From Calamus simplicifolius (lineage: Eukaryota > Streptophyta > Magnoliopsida > Arecales > Arecaceae), in NCBI GenBank assembly GCA_900491605.1, contig UESW01001881.1:176817-240816 (forward strand): DNA of 64,000 bases, given 5' to 3'. Under the pieces are notes generated by a model that saw nothing but the letters and a program-made list of their open reading frames with translations, ran no database searches and was not told the DNA's origin. This document shows, one piece after another, positions 25,439 to 37,673 of this stretch (the first letter of the stretch is position 1; every line of letters begins with the position of its first letter). The translations under genes and the position numbers were made by a program.

Positions 25439-27678
25439 TTAAGAAATTCCTGCTGCGATTGATTCACGCAGGCCCTTGATACCCTGAACACGAACCTCAA
25501 ATATTATTCATGGGCCATAATTTGCTGGCAAAAATAAAAGATAGCTGTGAGGACAAATCAAGTGCGCTCTTACCTGACTATGACTATATGCACCTGTGGC
25601 TTTACCTGGAATTAGGTCTAGAATTTCCCATGCTCTCACAATGGCATCTGATCTACAGTAAAATATGGAAATTTTAGTGCATCAGTTCATGGCTGCATGC
25701 ATATCAGTAGAGCGTCCTCCTGATATGGTTTGGCAATGAGTTGACAGAGCCAAACAGGATGCAATTTTATCAGAACAATTGAGTACTGAAAAATTTGTAT
25801 CAACTTAATGGAGAGCTGATTTCCTAAATTACCATAATAACAGAAGTTCTAATTGAATCAGTCAGTGGGTAGTACTAAATTTAAAAAAATACAAGTGAAA
25901 TTAGAGAGTTTGATTAATCCATGACTTAGAGTTGGATGTTCTGCCGAATCATCACCAGAATAGGTTCGAAAACTAAGTTTGACAAGGTACCTGTTACAAA
26001 TGCACAACCTAAAAGTGATGGATTATATGGACTAATTTTAAGGTACAAAAAACAGTGCTTATGATCAAAATCATAATATGTTTTGGATTTCAAAATGAAG
26101 ATGAATCAACTTGATTTAAAAAAAAACCAATGCATGTATTTTGATCTGGTAACCTGAACAGCCACGGATATGCTTCTCTTTTAGTTTTTTATTCTTTCAT
26201 TAAATGAAGCAATGAACAAACTAGAGGGGGGAAAACAGAAGTATCACTCCAAGGGACATGCACATAAAGAACAAATCAATAGAATTCTTAATTCCAACCA
26301 AGGATAATGGTCAATAGATAACATTTTAATTTTTCAAGAATCTTTACACTGATAGATGAGATATGTCTAAAAGGTGCATGGAGACAAGAGGTGTCATTGA
26401 CTTCAAAATATCATGCAATCAGCACATGCCTGCTGGAGAAATTTTACAGAATTGCAAGAAGGTCCACAATATTGCATGATATAGAAGGATGAAAAAGGAG
26501 AGTTCGGGAACTATGGAAGAGGTGAGGATACTGAGGAGATTGTAACAAAACTAGGCAGAAAAGGATAAGCATTCAGTACTAGGATGCATAGGAGTTGCAT
26601 CGACTGAGGGCTAGGTGGTGAACTGGCTATCATGGTGTAAGCATGTTCAACAGAGAGTTCATGTCTGGCACTGGAATGAGCTCAGATTTGAAGGGAATGA
26701 GGAAGAAATGTCTAAAAGACCATGACTGAAAGTTGAAAGAATGATTTTAAAAAAACTTGCAGGGCCAGAAAATGCAATCCTTGATAAGACTGCTTCGTAA
26801 AGATGGCATCACAAATCTAGCTTCAAGGTCTCAGCAGTAGATAAATGGAATTTTAAACAGAAAATAATATTGTTTATCACATCACTGGACTATATGAAAA
26901 ATGCCTTCGAGCATTTCAAGATCAGCTTCAGTTTTATCTCACAATTTACCATATGCATACAAAAGTAGTGATGACTCATCTTTGTTGGTGATGGCAACAT
27001 ATCTTAGGGCGATTGCACTAAGTACCTAAATAAGGCATGAGTTTCATCTCTGTCCAAGGGAGCTGGATGATCACATAAAGCAAGAACCTGACATAGACCA
27101 TATAAGCATCAAGAAGAAATCAACATCCATACATGAGTAAAACTTCTACTTAGACACAATTAACCAACCTCTCGAAAAAAGGTCACTGGTTGCTGACCAA
27201 GAGCTTGAGGATTTCCAATATCGCAATAGAGTATCTACCAGACAAAAACAGAACAGAGGATTGAATGATGACAATATACCTCGGACTAAAGAGACACGCA
27301 ACTCGGAATTGGTTAAGTATCGCAAAACTGTTTGACAAGTGTAGCATGAGAAAAAATTGGGAAAAAATGTACCTCCTCAAAGGGATGGGAACCGAGCTTT
27401 TTTGTAGCTCATGCTGCCAGGCGCTGCATAGGGAAGTAGGCAAAATTTCTTATGAAACATGATATTTTGGATATATTCATGCCGACTTTCAATAACAAGC
27501 TAAAGATTCAAGATATCCTATGTGTGTTCGTAATAAGGTACAGAAGAAAGAAAGAAAATCCTATGAGGAAAAAAATACCTATATTTTATTTGCAAAACCT
27601 AATTTACTACAGAAAAACTCTTTAGGCAAGCATGGCCTTAGATATTACATGAGAATTTCAGTTAAAATATATTAGAAA

Positions 27679-28244
27679 GGGAGACATGCCATTGTATGTA
27701 TTTTTACTTCTGTGTATATCTCACAATAACATTCTGAAAACATCAACTCTTGAGCTTTCAATGGTCAAGAAATTCACTTTAAGTGGTCAACTTAAGGTCA
27801 TGATGATAGAGTTCTTCAATTTGCCAGGTACATATGGCAGTTGTGGGAACTGATTCTGAAGAGCTTGCAGTAACACTTGCTGTAACCTTTAACAAACATC
27901 AAGGACTTATAATGCCGAACCCATTGTATGCCGAACCATCTCAAACCATCAAACTGGTTTAGGGAGACATGCCATTGTATGTTTTTTTACTTCTATATAT
28001 CTCACACTAACATTCTGAAAACATTAACTTTTTGAGCTCTCTTTGGTCAAGAAATTCACTTTAAGTGATCAACTTAAAGGTCATGACAATAGAGTTCTTC
28101 AATTTGCTAGATACATATGGCAGTTGTGGGAACTGATTTTGAAGAGTGTGCAGTAACACATGTTGTAATCTTTAACAGACATCAAGGATTTATAATGCCG
28201 AACCCATTGTATACCGAACCATCCTAAACCATCGAATCAGTTTA
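27679..28244. repeat. Tandem duplication of 283 bp in AlaAT intron 2
   Basis: Two adjacent, slightly diverged copies (27679-27961 and 27962-28244), each starting GGGAGACATGCCATTGTATG and ending near AACCATCRAA. Non-coding. Confidence 0.85.
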
Positions 28245-28944
28245 AGGCAAATTAAACCAAACCGGCTCGGAATTGGAATGGTTCAGCCTCTTAGTTCAGT
28301 ACGGAGGGCGAACCATACTAAACCAACCCAAATCGATCCGAACCAAACCCGTACCAACAAATTGGTCCAATTTGGGATGGTTTATGGGTTGGGGCCCTCT
28401 GTTCCACTTGACCGTTATGCTATCAAATTGGTACGGTATACTCTCCACTTAACTGTACCAATCCGATACCGAAGCAGTACCGATTCCTGATTCAGCGAAC
28501 CTTGGCTGAACCCAAATAGTTTAAACAAGGCTTAGTGTTTAAGAAATAATCATTGAATACACAAATCATCTAATATCCTTGTGTAGATTCTTTACAAGGG
28601 GTGCACAAAAAAATAAGCTGGCAGAAATAGTTAAGGGAAACTTGTTAAATATGCATAGATGTCAGAGTTAGGATGGTTTTGTTCTTAGTTAAATATGCAT
28701 AGATGTCAGAGTTAGGATGGTTTTGTTCTTAGTTTGTCCACATTCACTCTTTGGATCATAAGCTGATTCAGTGCATAATTGTGACCTTGTTCCATGAAAG
28801 GGAGAAAAATTTGTACAAAATAGTACACAACAGGATCTAAAGTACCTCGGCATGGCTAACAAGCTCTCCACGGACAGCATATTCACATTTTTTAACCTGT
28901 AGTAGAAAAGGATAGTGTAACTATTGCATGTAAAAGTTACTATC

Positions 28945-30417
28945 TGTTGGCCCAGATGACAACCCAAGAGGAGGGGTGAATTGGGTTCTTTAAAAATTTA
29001 AACCTTTTTGAAATATTTGTTTGCTTAGTATGTGTGGAAGTGAATGCAGATGCAAAAACAAAATGCAATCAATAAGATAGAGATAGGGATAGAGATAAAG
29101 GAGACACGGCAAACACAAAGAGTTTATAGTGGTTCGGTGTATCCAACACCTACGTCCACTTCCAAGATTCACTTGGGTCCACACTATAATCTTCCTTGAT
29201 TACAGCCGAGTTGTTTTACAAGCTCACAACTCAAACTTGTTGTTTTCCCGAGATCACAACGAACCCAGCCGGTTTTCCGGGCTCACCAGCACAAAAACCC
29301 TAACACAAGCTATACCAAGCTTGTACCGAGGTAAGACTACCTCCACTAGTTCAATCCCCCAGATTGAACTAGACACAAACAAAAGAAATAATGTTTTTCA
29401 AATACACAGCTCCTCAATGAGCAAATAATCAAATAGAATAACAAGGTTTAGAAAAGCCTGATTTGTAGTTGGTTGGCTTTTGAGCTTTTCTTCTTCTTTT
29501 TCTTCTTCTTTTCTTCTTCTCCTTGCTGGATTGAATCAAGCCTCAGCTCCGATTCTTCACAGTTGAAGCAGTTGAGAAGGGTTGAAAAGCAAGAAACTGA
29601 TCCTCTTTCTCCAATTTGGGAAATCCACCAAAACTTTGATTTGAATGCCTTGAATTCCTCTTGAGCTTTTTGGAGTGGAGTGGATTTGAGCTAGAAGGTT
29701 TTCCTCTTGAGATACAGGCTCTCTCTTTTTCGGATTTTTGGATTGGGATTTCTCTATTTTCGATTTTCTTTTTTTTTTGATTTCTCTCGTTTCTTCCGTT
29801 CTTCATTTTTTTTTTTGAATGATAGTCTTCCCTTTTTATAGATTTCTTTCAAGCCATTTTTGGAAGAAAACTATCCATTGGAGTGTACCTTGTAACAAAA
29901 TATATCCGTTAGAAATAAAGTAAAATAGAAATATTACCGTTAAAGCTGATCTGGCAATTTGATTTTTCATTCCAGGTGGGTTGGAGTCGACTCTAACTTT
30001 TCTGGAGTCGGCTCTAACTCGAAACACTTTAATCCGTTATTTCTGGAGTCGTCTCTGACTTTTCTGGGGTTGACAAGAAACTTTTCTGGAGTCGACTCTA
30101 ACAGACCCGGAGTCGACTCTAAATCGGGGCCAGAAAAATCAACGTTCTATTTCTTCTGTGAGAGTCGGCTCTAACAGTCTCGGAGTCGACTCTAACTTCC
30201 GTGCCAGATACTGGAGTCGGCTCTGTGATTCTCGGAGTCGACTCTAATGTCTGCAATCTTACCTAGACATTAGATTCGATCCAGAACACGATGTAACTCC
30301 TGATTTTGATCATTCAATAGACTTATAATCTGAAACACTTAATCAAAATCATTAGAGCCTCCAATAGTTATACTCAAATAGTTTTATTAATCATCAAAAT
30401 CATCAATTGGGTCAACA
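28945..30417 (+). mobile_element. Solo LTR, SIRE/Maximus-like Copia, in AlaAT intron 1
   Basis: Starts TGTTGGCCCAGATGAC and ends TTGGGTCAACA, flanked by an exact 5-bp duplication CTATC (28940-28944 and 30418-30422). Copy A shows the empty site with a single CTATC. The length of 1473 bp, the opening motif and the GTGGTTCGGTGTATCCAACA block are what I recall for LTRs of the SIRE/Maximus Copia lineage (lineage call is from memory, not a search). A cluster of GAGTCGACTCTAA / GAGTCGGCTCTAA palindrome-like motifs fills 29985-30250. No internal region is present. Confidence 0.88.
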
Positions 30418-30685
30418 CTATCTACTGGCAATGTGATGAGGGACATAAAGATGCAGGAACATGCCATAAAAACAGCAAAGCAGAAATTGATGTTCTGCCC
30501 AACATATAGAGTTGTAGAAGAACTATAAATCAAACTCGAGATGGTTATGTGCAAATGATGCATATCAAGTGGAGGAAGCATTGTCTACAACCATCTATCG
30601 AGCACAATAATAAAAGGTCAAGAGACACACAACATGAACCAAATATACTAACAAGGATTATTTTGATATATTGCTGTAAAAATAT

Positions 30686-31377
30686 TGATGAGGGGTAAAA
30701 TCGTCATTGCATTATTGACCGCTCACATTGGCGATGGAGTCGCGCCCAATCCAAACACCCTGCTAGCTAGCTGGCCAGCTGGCGTAACATTCTAACGGCA
30801 AGATCAAATCAGCTTTGATGAAGTCGGATCACCCTGACAACCCTGACCACCTTTATACTTCGGCCATCTAAGCCGAGCTATCCTTATTCCTCGGTAACCT
30901 GAGCTATCCTTATACTTCGGCCATCTAAGCCGAGCTATCCTTGTACCTCGATAACCCGAGCCACCCTCATACTTCGGCTATCCAAGCCAAGCCATTCCTC
31001 GGTCATTCAAACCGATCCATTTTACACTTTGGAAAACCAGGCTATTCCTCATTCAGGCCAAACCACGGCATTCAAAATACCTCTGCGGAATCCGGCGCGG
31101 GAGAGTTCAAATCCACTATAGCTGAATAAGATTCCAAGCGACGAATCATGCCCAGAAGTGGCCTAGGATCCGCGAGAGTGGCCTAGGTCTGTGTGATCAT
31201 TGAGCCTCAAGGCATCAACCAGCTCTCCCAGCCATCGATCCTCTAACTGACAAGATACGGACCCTACCGGCCTTATAACAAACTTGATTCGAATCCTAAC
31301 AGTTTTTAGACCTCATCCAGGGCACATCCAAGGAATCAGGTGACCACCTATAAATACCACAGCACCTCCGCTACCAC
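30686..31377 (+). repeat. Gypsy 5' LTR, lacking its 3' part
   Basis: The first 440 bp have no match at the 3' end of the element. They contain several short repeats of the type CTTCGGCCATCTAAGCCGAGCTATCC (quoted as a pattern, 30850-30960). From about 31129 to 31377 it matches 37125-37355, including TATAAATACCACAGC. It then passes directly into gag-like sequence without a primer-binding site. Confidence 0.75.
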
Positions 31378-31383
31378 TGCCAG

Positions 31384-34300
31384 CTGAAACTCCTTCACCG
31401 CCGGCAACGGCGGTAAGCTTGGACCAGTTCGCCACTCTGGTTCAACAAGTCCAAGCATTGACCTAGTTGGTCCAGGGATTCCAGGCGATCCCTGGAGCTG
31501 CTATTCCTGCTTCCCAACCTCGTAAAGAGGCCGCTGCCCCTGCCTCGCCAGCATTTCTTCTTATGATCCACCTGGGGCGGCGGATCATGATCACCGGCCT
31601 GCAAAGGCAAAGCTGACACTGCAGCGAGCTGGAGGGAAAAGCTCGCTCAGATCTAGACGGGTTCGCTCTCCCTCTCCGATGTCTTCCTAGGATTCGACAC
31701 CGCTGCCATCTTCTCTTCGTCCGATCCCTCATACCACTTTGGATGAAGGGATCAGATAGAAGATGTAGGAGATGCGGCAAGAGTGGCGTCGGAAGTTGGA
31801 CGCCACCAGGCAAGCTCCTCCATCCCAGCCGAAAGCGGAGCAGGGCATCCCCTTCTTCGAAAGGATCATGAGGAAAGTGATTCCCCCTCATGTCAAGCTC
31901 CCTACCATCGAGCCGTATCACGGATCAACCGATCTCGACGACCACCTCAGCAGCTTCAGATCCATCATGATGTTTCATGGGGCATCAGATGCGATCCTGT
32001 GCAGAGCCTTTCCCTCCACCCTAAGGGGATCTGCCCGAACCTGGTTCAACAGCCTAAAATCAGGTTCCATTGATTCTTTTGATGAGCTGAGTTGTCTGCT
32101 CATTAGCCAGTTCGTCAGCAGCCGTCGCCAGCAGCCGTCGCCAGCGACGGAGATCCGACTCCCTCTCCGAGATTAAGCAGAGAGAGGGGGAGTCACTGAA
32201 GACTTACCTTGGCCGCTTCAACACGGCCCTCCTAGAAGTCGACCATCTCAACCACAAGGTGGCCATATCCGCCCTGGCCGGAGGAGTGTCCAAGGAGGGA
32301 GACTTCTACCTGGCTCTGGAGGTGAATTACTCGAAGAGCCTTTCGGATATGATGTCCCTGACGGACAAATATGCCAGAGTAGAAGAATTGAGGAGGTCAG
32401 CCCGGGCTGAACAACTGAAGAAGAAAGAAACAAAGGGCCCGGATAAACAGTGGGCCCACCACCGTGCTAGCCCGCCTCGCCACCGCAGGGCTCCTCCACC
32501 GCCGCCTCGGTACCGAACTCGAAGTCCGATCCAAATATTCAACCGCTATACTTCCCTTACCGTGCAAAGAGCGCAGATCCTGATGGAGATCGAGCGTCAA
32601 CTTCCTCGGCCCCCTCCTCTCCGAGGCAACGGAGCTCGGAGAGACCCGGCCAAGTATTGCCGCTTCCATCGGGACTATGAGCATGATACCGAGGACTGTT
32701 GGCAGCTCAAAAATGAGATCAAGCAATTGATCCGGCGAGGCAGACTGAACCGGTTCAGGAGCCCCCCTGAGCCGATTAATGAAGAGAATCGCCATCCTGA
32801 GCCTCGCCAGCTCTCACCGCCAAATCCTTCAGTTATCGGCAACGTTAATGTGATAACGGCGGCCGGATCCCCATCTTCTTGGCTAGGCGAGGAGGAGAAC
32901 CCACCGAAGAAAGCACTGGTCGATGAGCTCACTTTCTCTGATGAAGACCTTGGGGAAGTACAATACCCCCATGATGATGCTCTGGTTGTATCTTTAAATA
33001 TGAACAATTACGATGTACACCGGATTCTGGTTGATAGTGGAAGCTCTATTAACGTTTTGTATTTCGATGCCTTTGTGAGGTTAAAATTTTAGGAAGAAAG
33101 CCTCCGACCGGTGGAGTCCACCCTGATGGGCTTCACATATGACTCCATAATCCCTGAAGGAGTCATCACTCTATCGGTCCGAGCCGGCACCTGGCCCAGT
33201 GTGGCTACCGTGTTCATGGATTTCCTTGTGACCAAGCTCAGATCTCCCTACAACGCCATCCTCGGTAGACCAGGGCAAATCTCTCTCAAAGCCATCATTT
33301 TCATTCCCCATCTCGCCATGAAATTCCCCACTAAATGGGAAGTGGGGGTTGTTCGAGGAAGTCAGATAGTAGCTCGGCATTGCTTTGTTGCTGACCTCCA
33401 ATCCAGAAAGCCCGAGGTGGACGGGCTGGATGCTCAAGAAGATCTCGCCGAACAACGAGGAGAGCCCGCCGAAGAACTAGAAGAGATACCACTCGATGAG
33501 GCTCGGCCCGACCGAACTATAAAGGTCGGATCACAGCTAGAAGGAAAGCTTCGACAGAAATTGATCGAGTTCCTTTGGAGGAATGCCGACGTCTTCGCCT
33601 GGTCTGCATCGGATATGCCTGGAATCAGCCCAGACGTCCTAGTCCACCACCTCAGCGTGGACGAAGCATCCAGGCCCATTAAGCAGAAGAAGAGGAGCTT
33701 CGCTCCAGAGCGCCAAAAAGCCATCGAAGAAGAGGTGGATAAGCTTATCACAGCCAAGTTTATCCGGGAGGTTAGTTATCCCGACTGGCTGGCAAACGTG
33801 GTCATGGTGAAGAAGTTGAATGGCAAATGGAGGATCTGCATCGACTTCACTGACCTCAATAAGGCCTGCCCGAAAGATAGCTTCCCCTTCCACGGATTGA
33901 CCAGCTTGTGGATTCAACTTCAAGCCATCAAATGCTAACCTTCATGGATGCCTATTCGGGCTACAACCAGATCCGAATGGCGCCTGAAGACGAGGAGAAA
34001 ACCGCCTTCATCACCGACCGAGGTATCTATTGCTACCGAGTTATGCCCTTTGGTTTGAAAAATGTAGGTGCCACCTACCAAAGGTTGGTCAACAAAGTCT
34101 TCAAGAAGCAAATCGGTCGGAACATGGAGGTGTATGTTGATGACATGCTGGTAAAAAGCAAGGAGGCATCCCAACACATCGAGGACCTTGCAGAGAGCTT
34201 CGCCACACTTCGAAAATATCAGATGAAGCTCAATCCCACCAAATGCGCCTTCGGAGTCAATTCCGGAAAATTCCTCGGCTTCATGGTTTCACAGCGAGTC

Positions 34301-36630
34301 ATCGAGGCAAACCCTCAGAAAATCCAAGCCCTGCAATAAATGGCTCAGCCAGGGTCAGTCAAGGACGTGCAGCGCCTCACCGAGAGGGTAGCAGCCCTCA
34401 GCCGCTTCATTGCCCGGTCAGCCGAGAAATGCCTTCCCTTCTTCAAAGTGCTTCGGTCGGCCAAAAACTTTCAGTGGACCCCAGATTGCCAGAAGTCCTT
34501 CGAAGACATCAAGAAATACCTCGGCTCTCCTCTCCTCAGTAGTCCGAAGCCAGGGGAGGTGCTGAACCTGTACCTAGCGGTCTCTGAAGGCGTTGTTGGC
34601 TCGGTGCTAATCAGAGAGGAGAACAGAATCCAAAGACCTATCTATTATGTCAGCAGGCTGCTCAAAGACGCTGAATCGAGGTATACTCGGATCGAGAAGA
34701 TGATCCTGGCTCTAGTGATATCGGTCCGAAAGTTGCGGCCATACTTCCAAGTGCATACTATCATCATCTTGACCGACCAACCTCTCAAGGCAATTATCCA
34801 TCGTCCAGAAGCATCAGGAAGAATGACCAAATGGGCTATCGAGCTGAGCGAGCACGACGTTCAATATCAACCTCGTCCAGCCATTAAAGCCCAAGTTCTA
34901 GCGGACTTCCTCCTCGAATGCACCATACCCGAAGATGGCTCTGTTTCGAATACCCCCGAACAACCAAAACCCAGCGCCCCATGGTTGCTTCATGCCGATG
35001 GATCCTCCAGTGCAGGCGGTTCTGGCGCCGGCCTAGTCCTCACCAGTCTGGAGAGGGCAACCTTTGAATATGGCATTCGCTTCTCCTTCCCGGCCTCAAA
35101 CAATAAGGCAGAGTACGAAGCTATGCTCTCCGGACTTCGAATCGCCCATGAGCTTAAAGTCAAGAAGCTAATTGCCTACATCGACTCCCAATTGGTGGTC
35201 GGCCATGTGCAGGAAGAATTCAAGGCTCGAGAGCCGAATATGATTTGGTATCTCCAAAAGGTGCGCAATCTATCCTCCTATTTCGATGAATTTAAAATTG
35301 TCCAGATCCCAAGGGCTGAAAATGCGTGCGCCGACCTACTGTCCCGCTTGGCAACTACGGAGTCGATGGATCTCGAACGAAAATTCCACCTAGAAGTCCT
35401 AGAGAAGCCCAGCATCGCCGATGCCGACCACATGATGCAGGTTGACGCCGAACCATCCTGGATGGACCCCCTGCACCAGTACCTCAAAGAAGGGTTGCTG
35501 CCTGCTGATAGAAAGGAAGCAAGAAAGTTGAAATTGCAATCATCTCATTACGTCCTGATTGACGACCGGCTATATAAGCGGTCCTTCTCCATGCCATTTG
35601 CTCAAATGCCTTCGCCCATCGGAAGCTGATTATGTTCTTTGGGAGGTTCATGAAGGCATCTATGGCAGTCACCTCGGCAACCGCGCCCTGTGCCACAAAG
35701 TGCTGCTCCAAGGATATTATTGACCAACAATGCAAAAGATGCTGATAGTGTTGTCCGAGCTTGTGATGCGTGCCAACGACACTCAAATATTCGAAGGCTC
35801 CCATCTGCTCACTTGACTTCCATTTCATCTCCTGGCCCTTCGCCAAGTGGGGAATGGATATACTTGGTCCTTTTCCCCTTGCAATGGGGCAAAGGAAGTT
35901 CTTATTTGTCGCAATTGATTACTTCACTAAGTGGGTTGAAGCCGAGGCAGTCGCCCAGATAACCGAAACTCGGGCTAAAGACTTCGTGTGGAGGTCCATC
36001 ATCTGCCGCTTCGGTCTTTCCCACACCATCATCACCGACAACGGGAAGCAATTTGATAATCCGAAGTTTCAAGAGTTCTGCGAGGATCATGGCATTCTTC
36101 ATCGCCTAACATCGGTCTAACATCCTCAGGCTAATGGGGAAGCCGAGGTAACAAATCGAACTCTATTGCAAGGAATTAAAGCTCGGCTCAACTAAGCGTG
36201 AGGCAGATGGACGGAGGAGCTCCACCACGTGTTGTGGGCGTACCGAACCACCGAGAGGGCTCCCACGGGCCAGACTCCATTCAAGATGGCCTTCGGCACG
36301 GAAGCTGTTATCCTCGTGGAAGTCGGACTCCCCTCCCCTCGCACCGAAGGCTACTTGGAAGAATCCAATGATGAACAACTCCGAACCAATCTGGACTTGA
36401 TAGATGAAGTTAGGGAGAAAGCTCGGATCCGGATGGCGGCTTACCAACAAAGAGTTGCCCATTACCATTCAACTAGAGTCAAAGGGAAGTTTTTCTTCCC
36501 GGGTGATCTGGTACTTCGAAAGGCATCCGTCTCAAAGCCACTTGAGCAAGGGAAGTTGTTTCCTAATTGGGAGGGTCCTTATCAAATTATGGAGGTATCA
36601 GACCCGGCACCTACAAGCTCCAATATCTAA
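31384..36630 (+). pseudogene. Gypsy gag-pol polyprotein, multiply broken
   Basis: The gag core is at 31772-32176 (KLPTIEPYHGSTDLDDHL). A 13-bp tandem duplication near 32120 shifts the frame, and gag continues at 32259 with a CX2H-type knuckle (CRFHRDYEHDTEDCWQLK). The aspartic protease region (VDSGSSINVLY, about 33030) is followed by a stop at 33090-33092. Reverse transcriptase starts in 33111-33938, is frameshifted near 33890, and continues with YVDDMLV at about 34135; a stop follows at 34337-34339. RNase H and a second RNase H-like domain (LHADGSSSAGGSGAGL) occupy 34340-35629. The integrase core (HTIITDNGKQFDN) at 35770-36120 has further stops to 36630. The chain of lesions means no functional product. 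Confidence 0.9.
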
Positions 36631-36778
36631 ATGGGAAATCTATTCCCCAGACGTAGAACTCGGATAATCTCCGCATTTATCATCAGTAAAAGTATGCTCT
36701 CCCTGAACTTACTTTGTCCATTGAATTAAATTTTCAAAGATTCAAAAATTTCTATTTTCGTTGCTTTCTTTGATGGCT

Positions 36779-37120
36779 ACGATGAGAGACAGGTTTATAA
36801 ATCCTCGGCCGGGCCGAGCGATCTCCAGACCTTGGCTGTGCCAAGTAAAATATATCCCAGCCAGGCTGGGAGGACTCCGTACCTTGGCAGCGCCAAGTAA
36901 AATATAATCTTTATAAATCCTCGGTCGGGCCGAGCAATCTTCGTACCTTGGCAGCGCCAAGTAAAATATAATCTTTATAAATCCTCGGCCGGGCCGAGCG
37001 ATCTCCGCACCTTGGCAGCGCCAAGTAAAATATAATCTTTATAAATTCTTGGCCGGGCCGAGCGATCTCCGTACCTTGGCAGCACCAAGTAAAATATAAT
37101 CTTGAAGCCTCGGTCAAACC
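36779..37120 (+). repeat. Tandem repeat of about 65 bp near the Gypsy 3' end
   Basis: Four to five units of a sequence containing CCTCGGCCGGGCCGAGCGAT and CCTTGGCAGCGCCAAGTAAA. Each unit holds two short palindromes (CTCGGCCGGGCCGAG; CTTGGCAGCGCCAAG). Confidence 0.85.
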
Positions 37121-37124
37121 GAGT

Positions 37125-37673
37125 GATTCCAGGCGACGAATCATGCCCAGAAGTGGCCTAGGATCCGCGAGAGTGGCCTAGGTCTGTGTGATCATCGAGC
37201 CTCAAGGCATCAACGAACTCTTCCAGCCATCGATCATCTAACTGACAAGATACGGACCCTACCGGCCTCATAACAAACTTGATTCAAATCCTAAGTGTTC
37301 AGACCCCATTCAGGGCACGTCCAAGGAATCAGGTGACCACCTATAAATACCACAGCATTCCAACCTCTCAGGTACGCACAAAAAACTCTAAGGCAACCCC
37401 TTACGCATTCATATTTACTCACTCTCATACTCGATTAGAGCTCTGGCAAGAGCCTATAGGAACATTTTTTCTCTGTGAGAGTCTTCTCCTCATATATGCT
37501 TGCTGTGAATCTCCACTGACTTGGGCGTCGGAGGGTCCTCCGCAAAGGGCAACCCCCATAGCACCCTCTGCGTTCGGACTGTCTTGTAGGTTCTATCCCG
37601 AGGCGACGAGATCGGCGTTCGGATCAGGAGCCGAAAGCGCATCCGAGTCGGAGAACGGATTTTCGCGACAACA
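37125..37673 (+). repeat. Gypsy 3' LTR, lacking its 5' end
   Basis: It matches the 5' LTR over 37125-37355, then runs on to the element's terminal CA at 37673. The expected start TGATGAGGGG is not found upstream; the tandem repeat at 36779-37120 stands there instead. Confidence 0.75.

Larger units (their letters stand above)
30686..37673 (+). mobile_element. Ty3/Gypsy (Tat-like) retrotransposon in AlaAT intron 1
   Basis: Starts TGATGAGGGGTAAAATCG and ends TTTTCGCGACAACA, with an exact 5-bp duplication AATAT (30681-30685 and 37674-37678). Copy A has the undisturbed site. The internal region codes for gag, protease, reverse transcriptase, RNase H, an additional RNase H-like domain and integrase, the order of the Tat group. 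The LTRs are not equivalent: 30686-31377 and 37125-37673 share only about 240 bp. The left one lacks its 3' part and any primer site; the right one lacks its 5' end. Confidence 0.93.
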
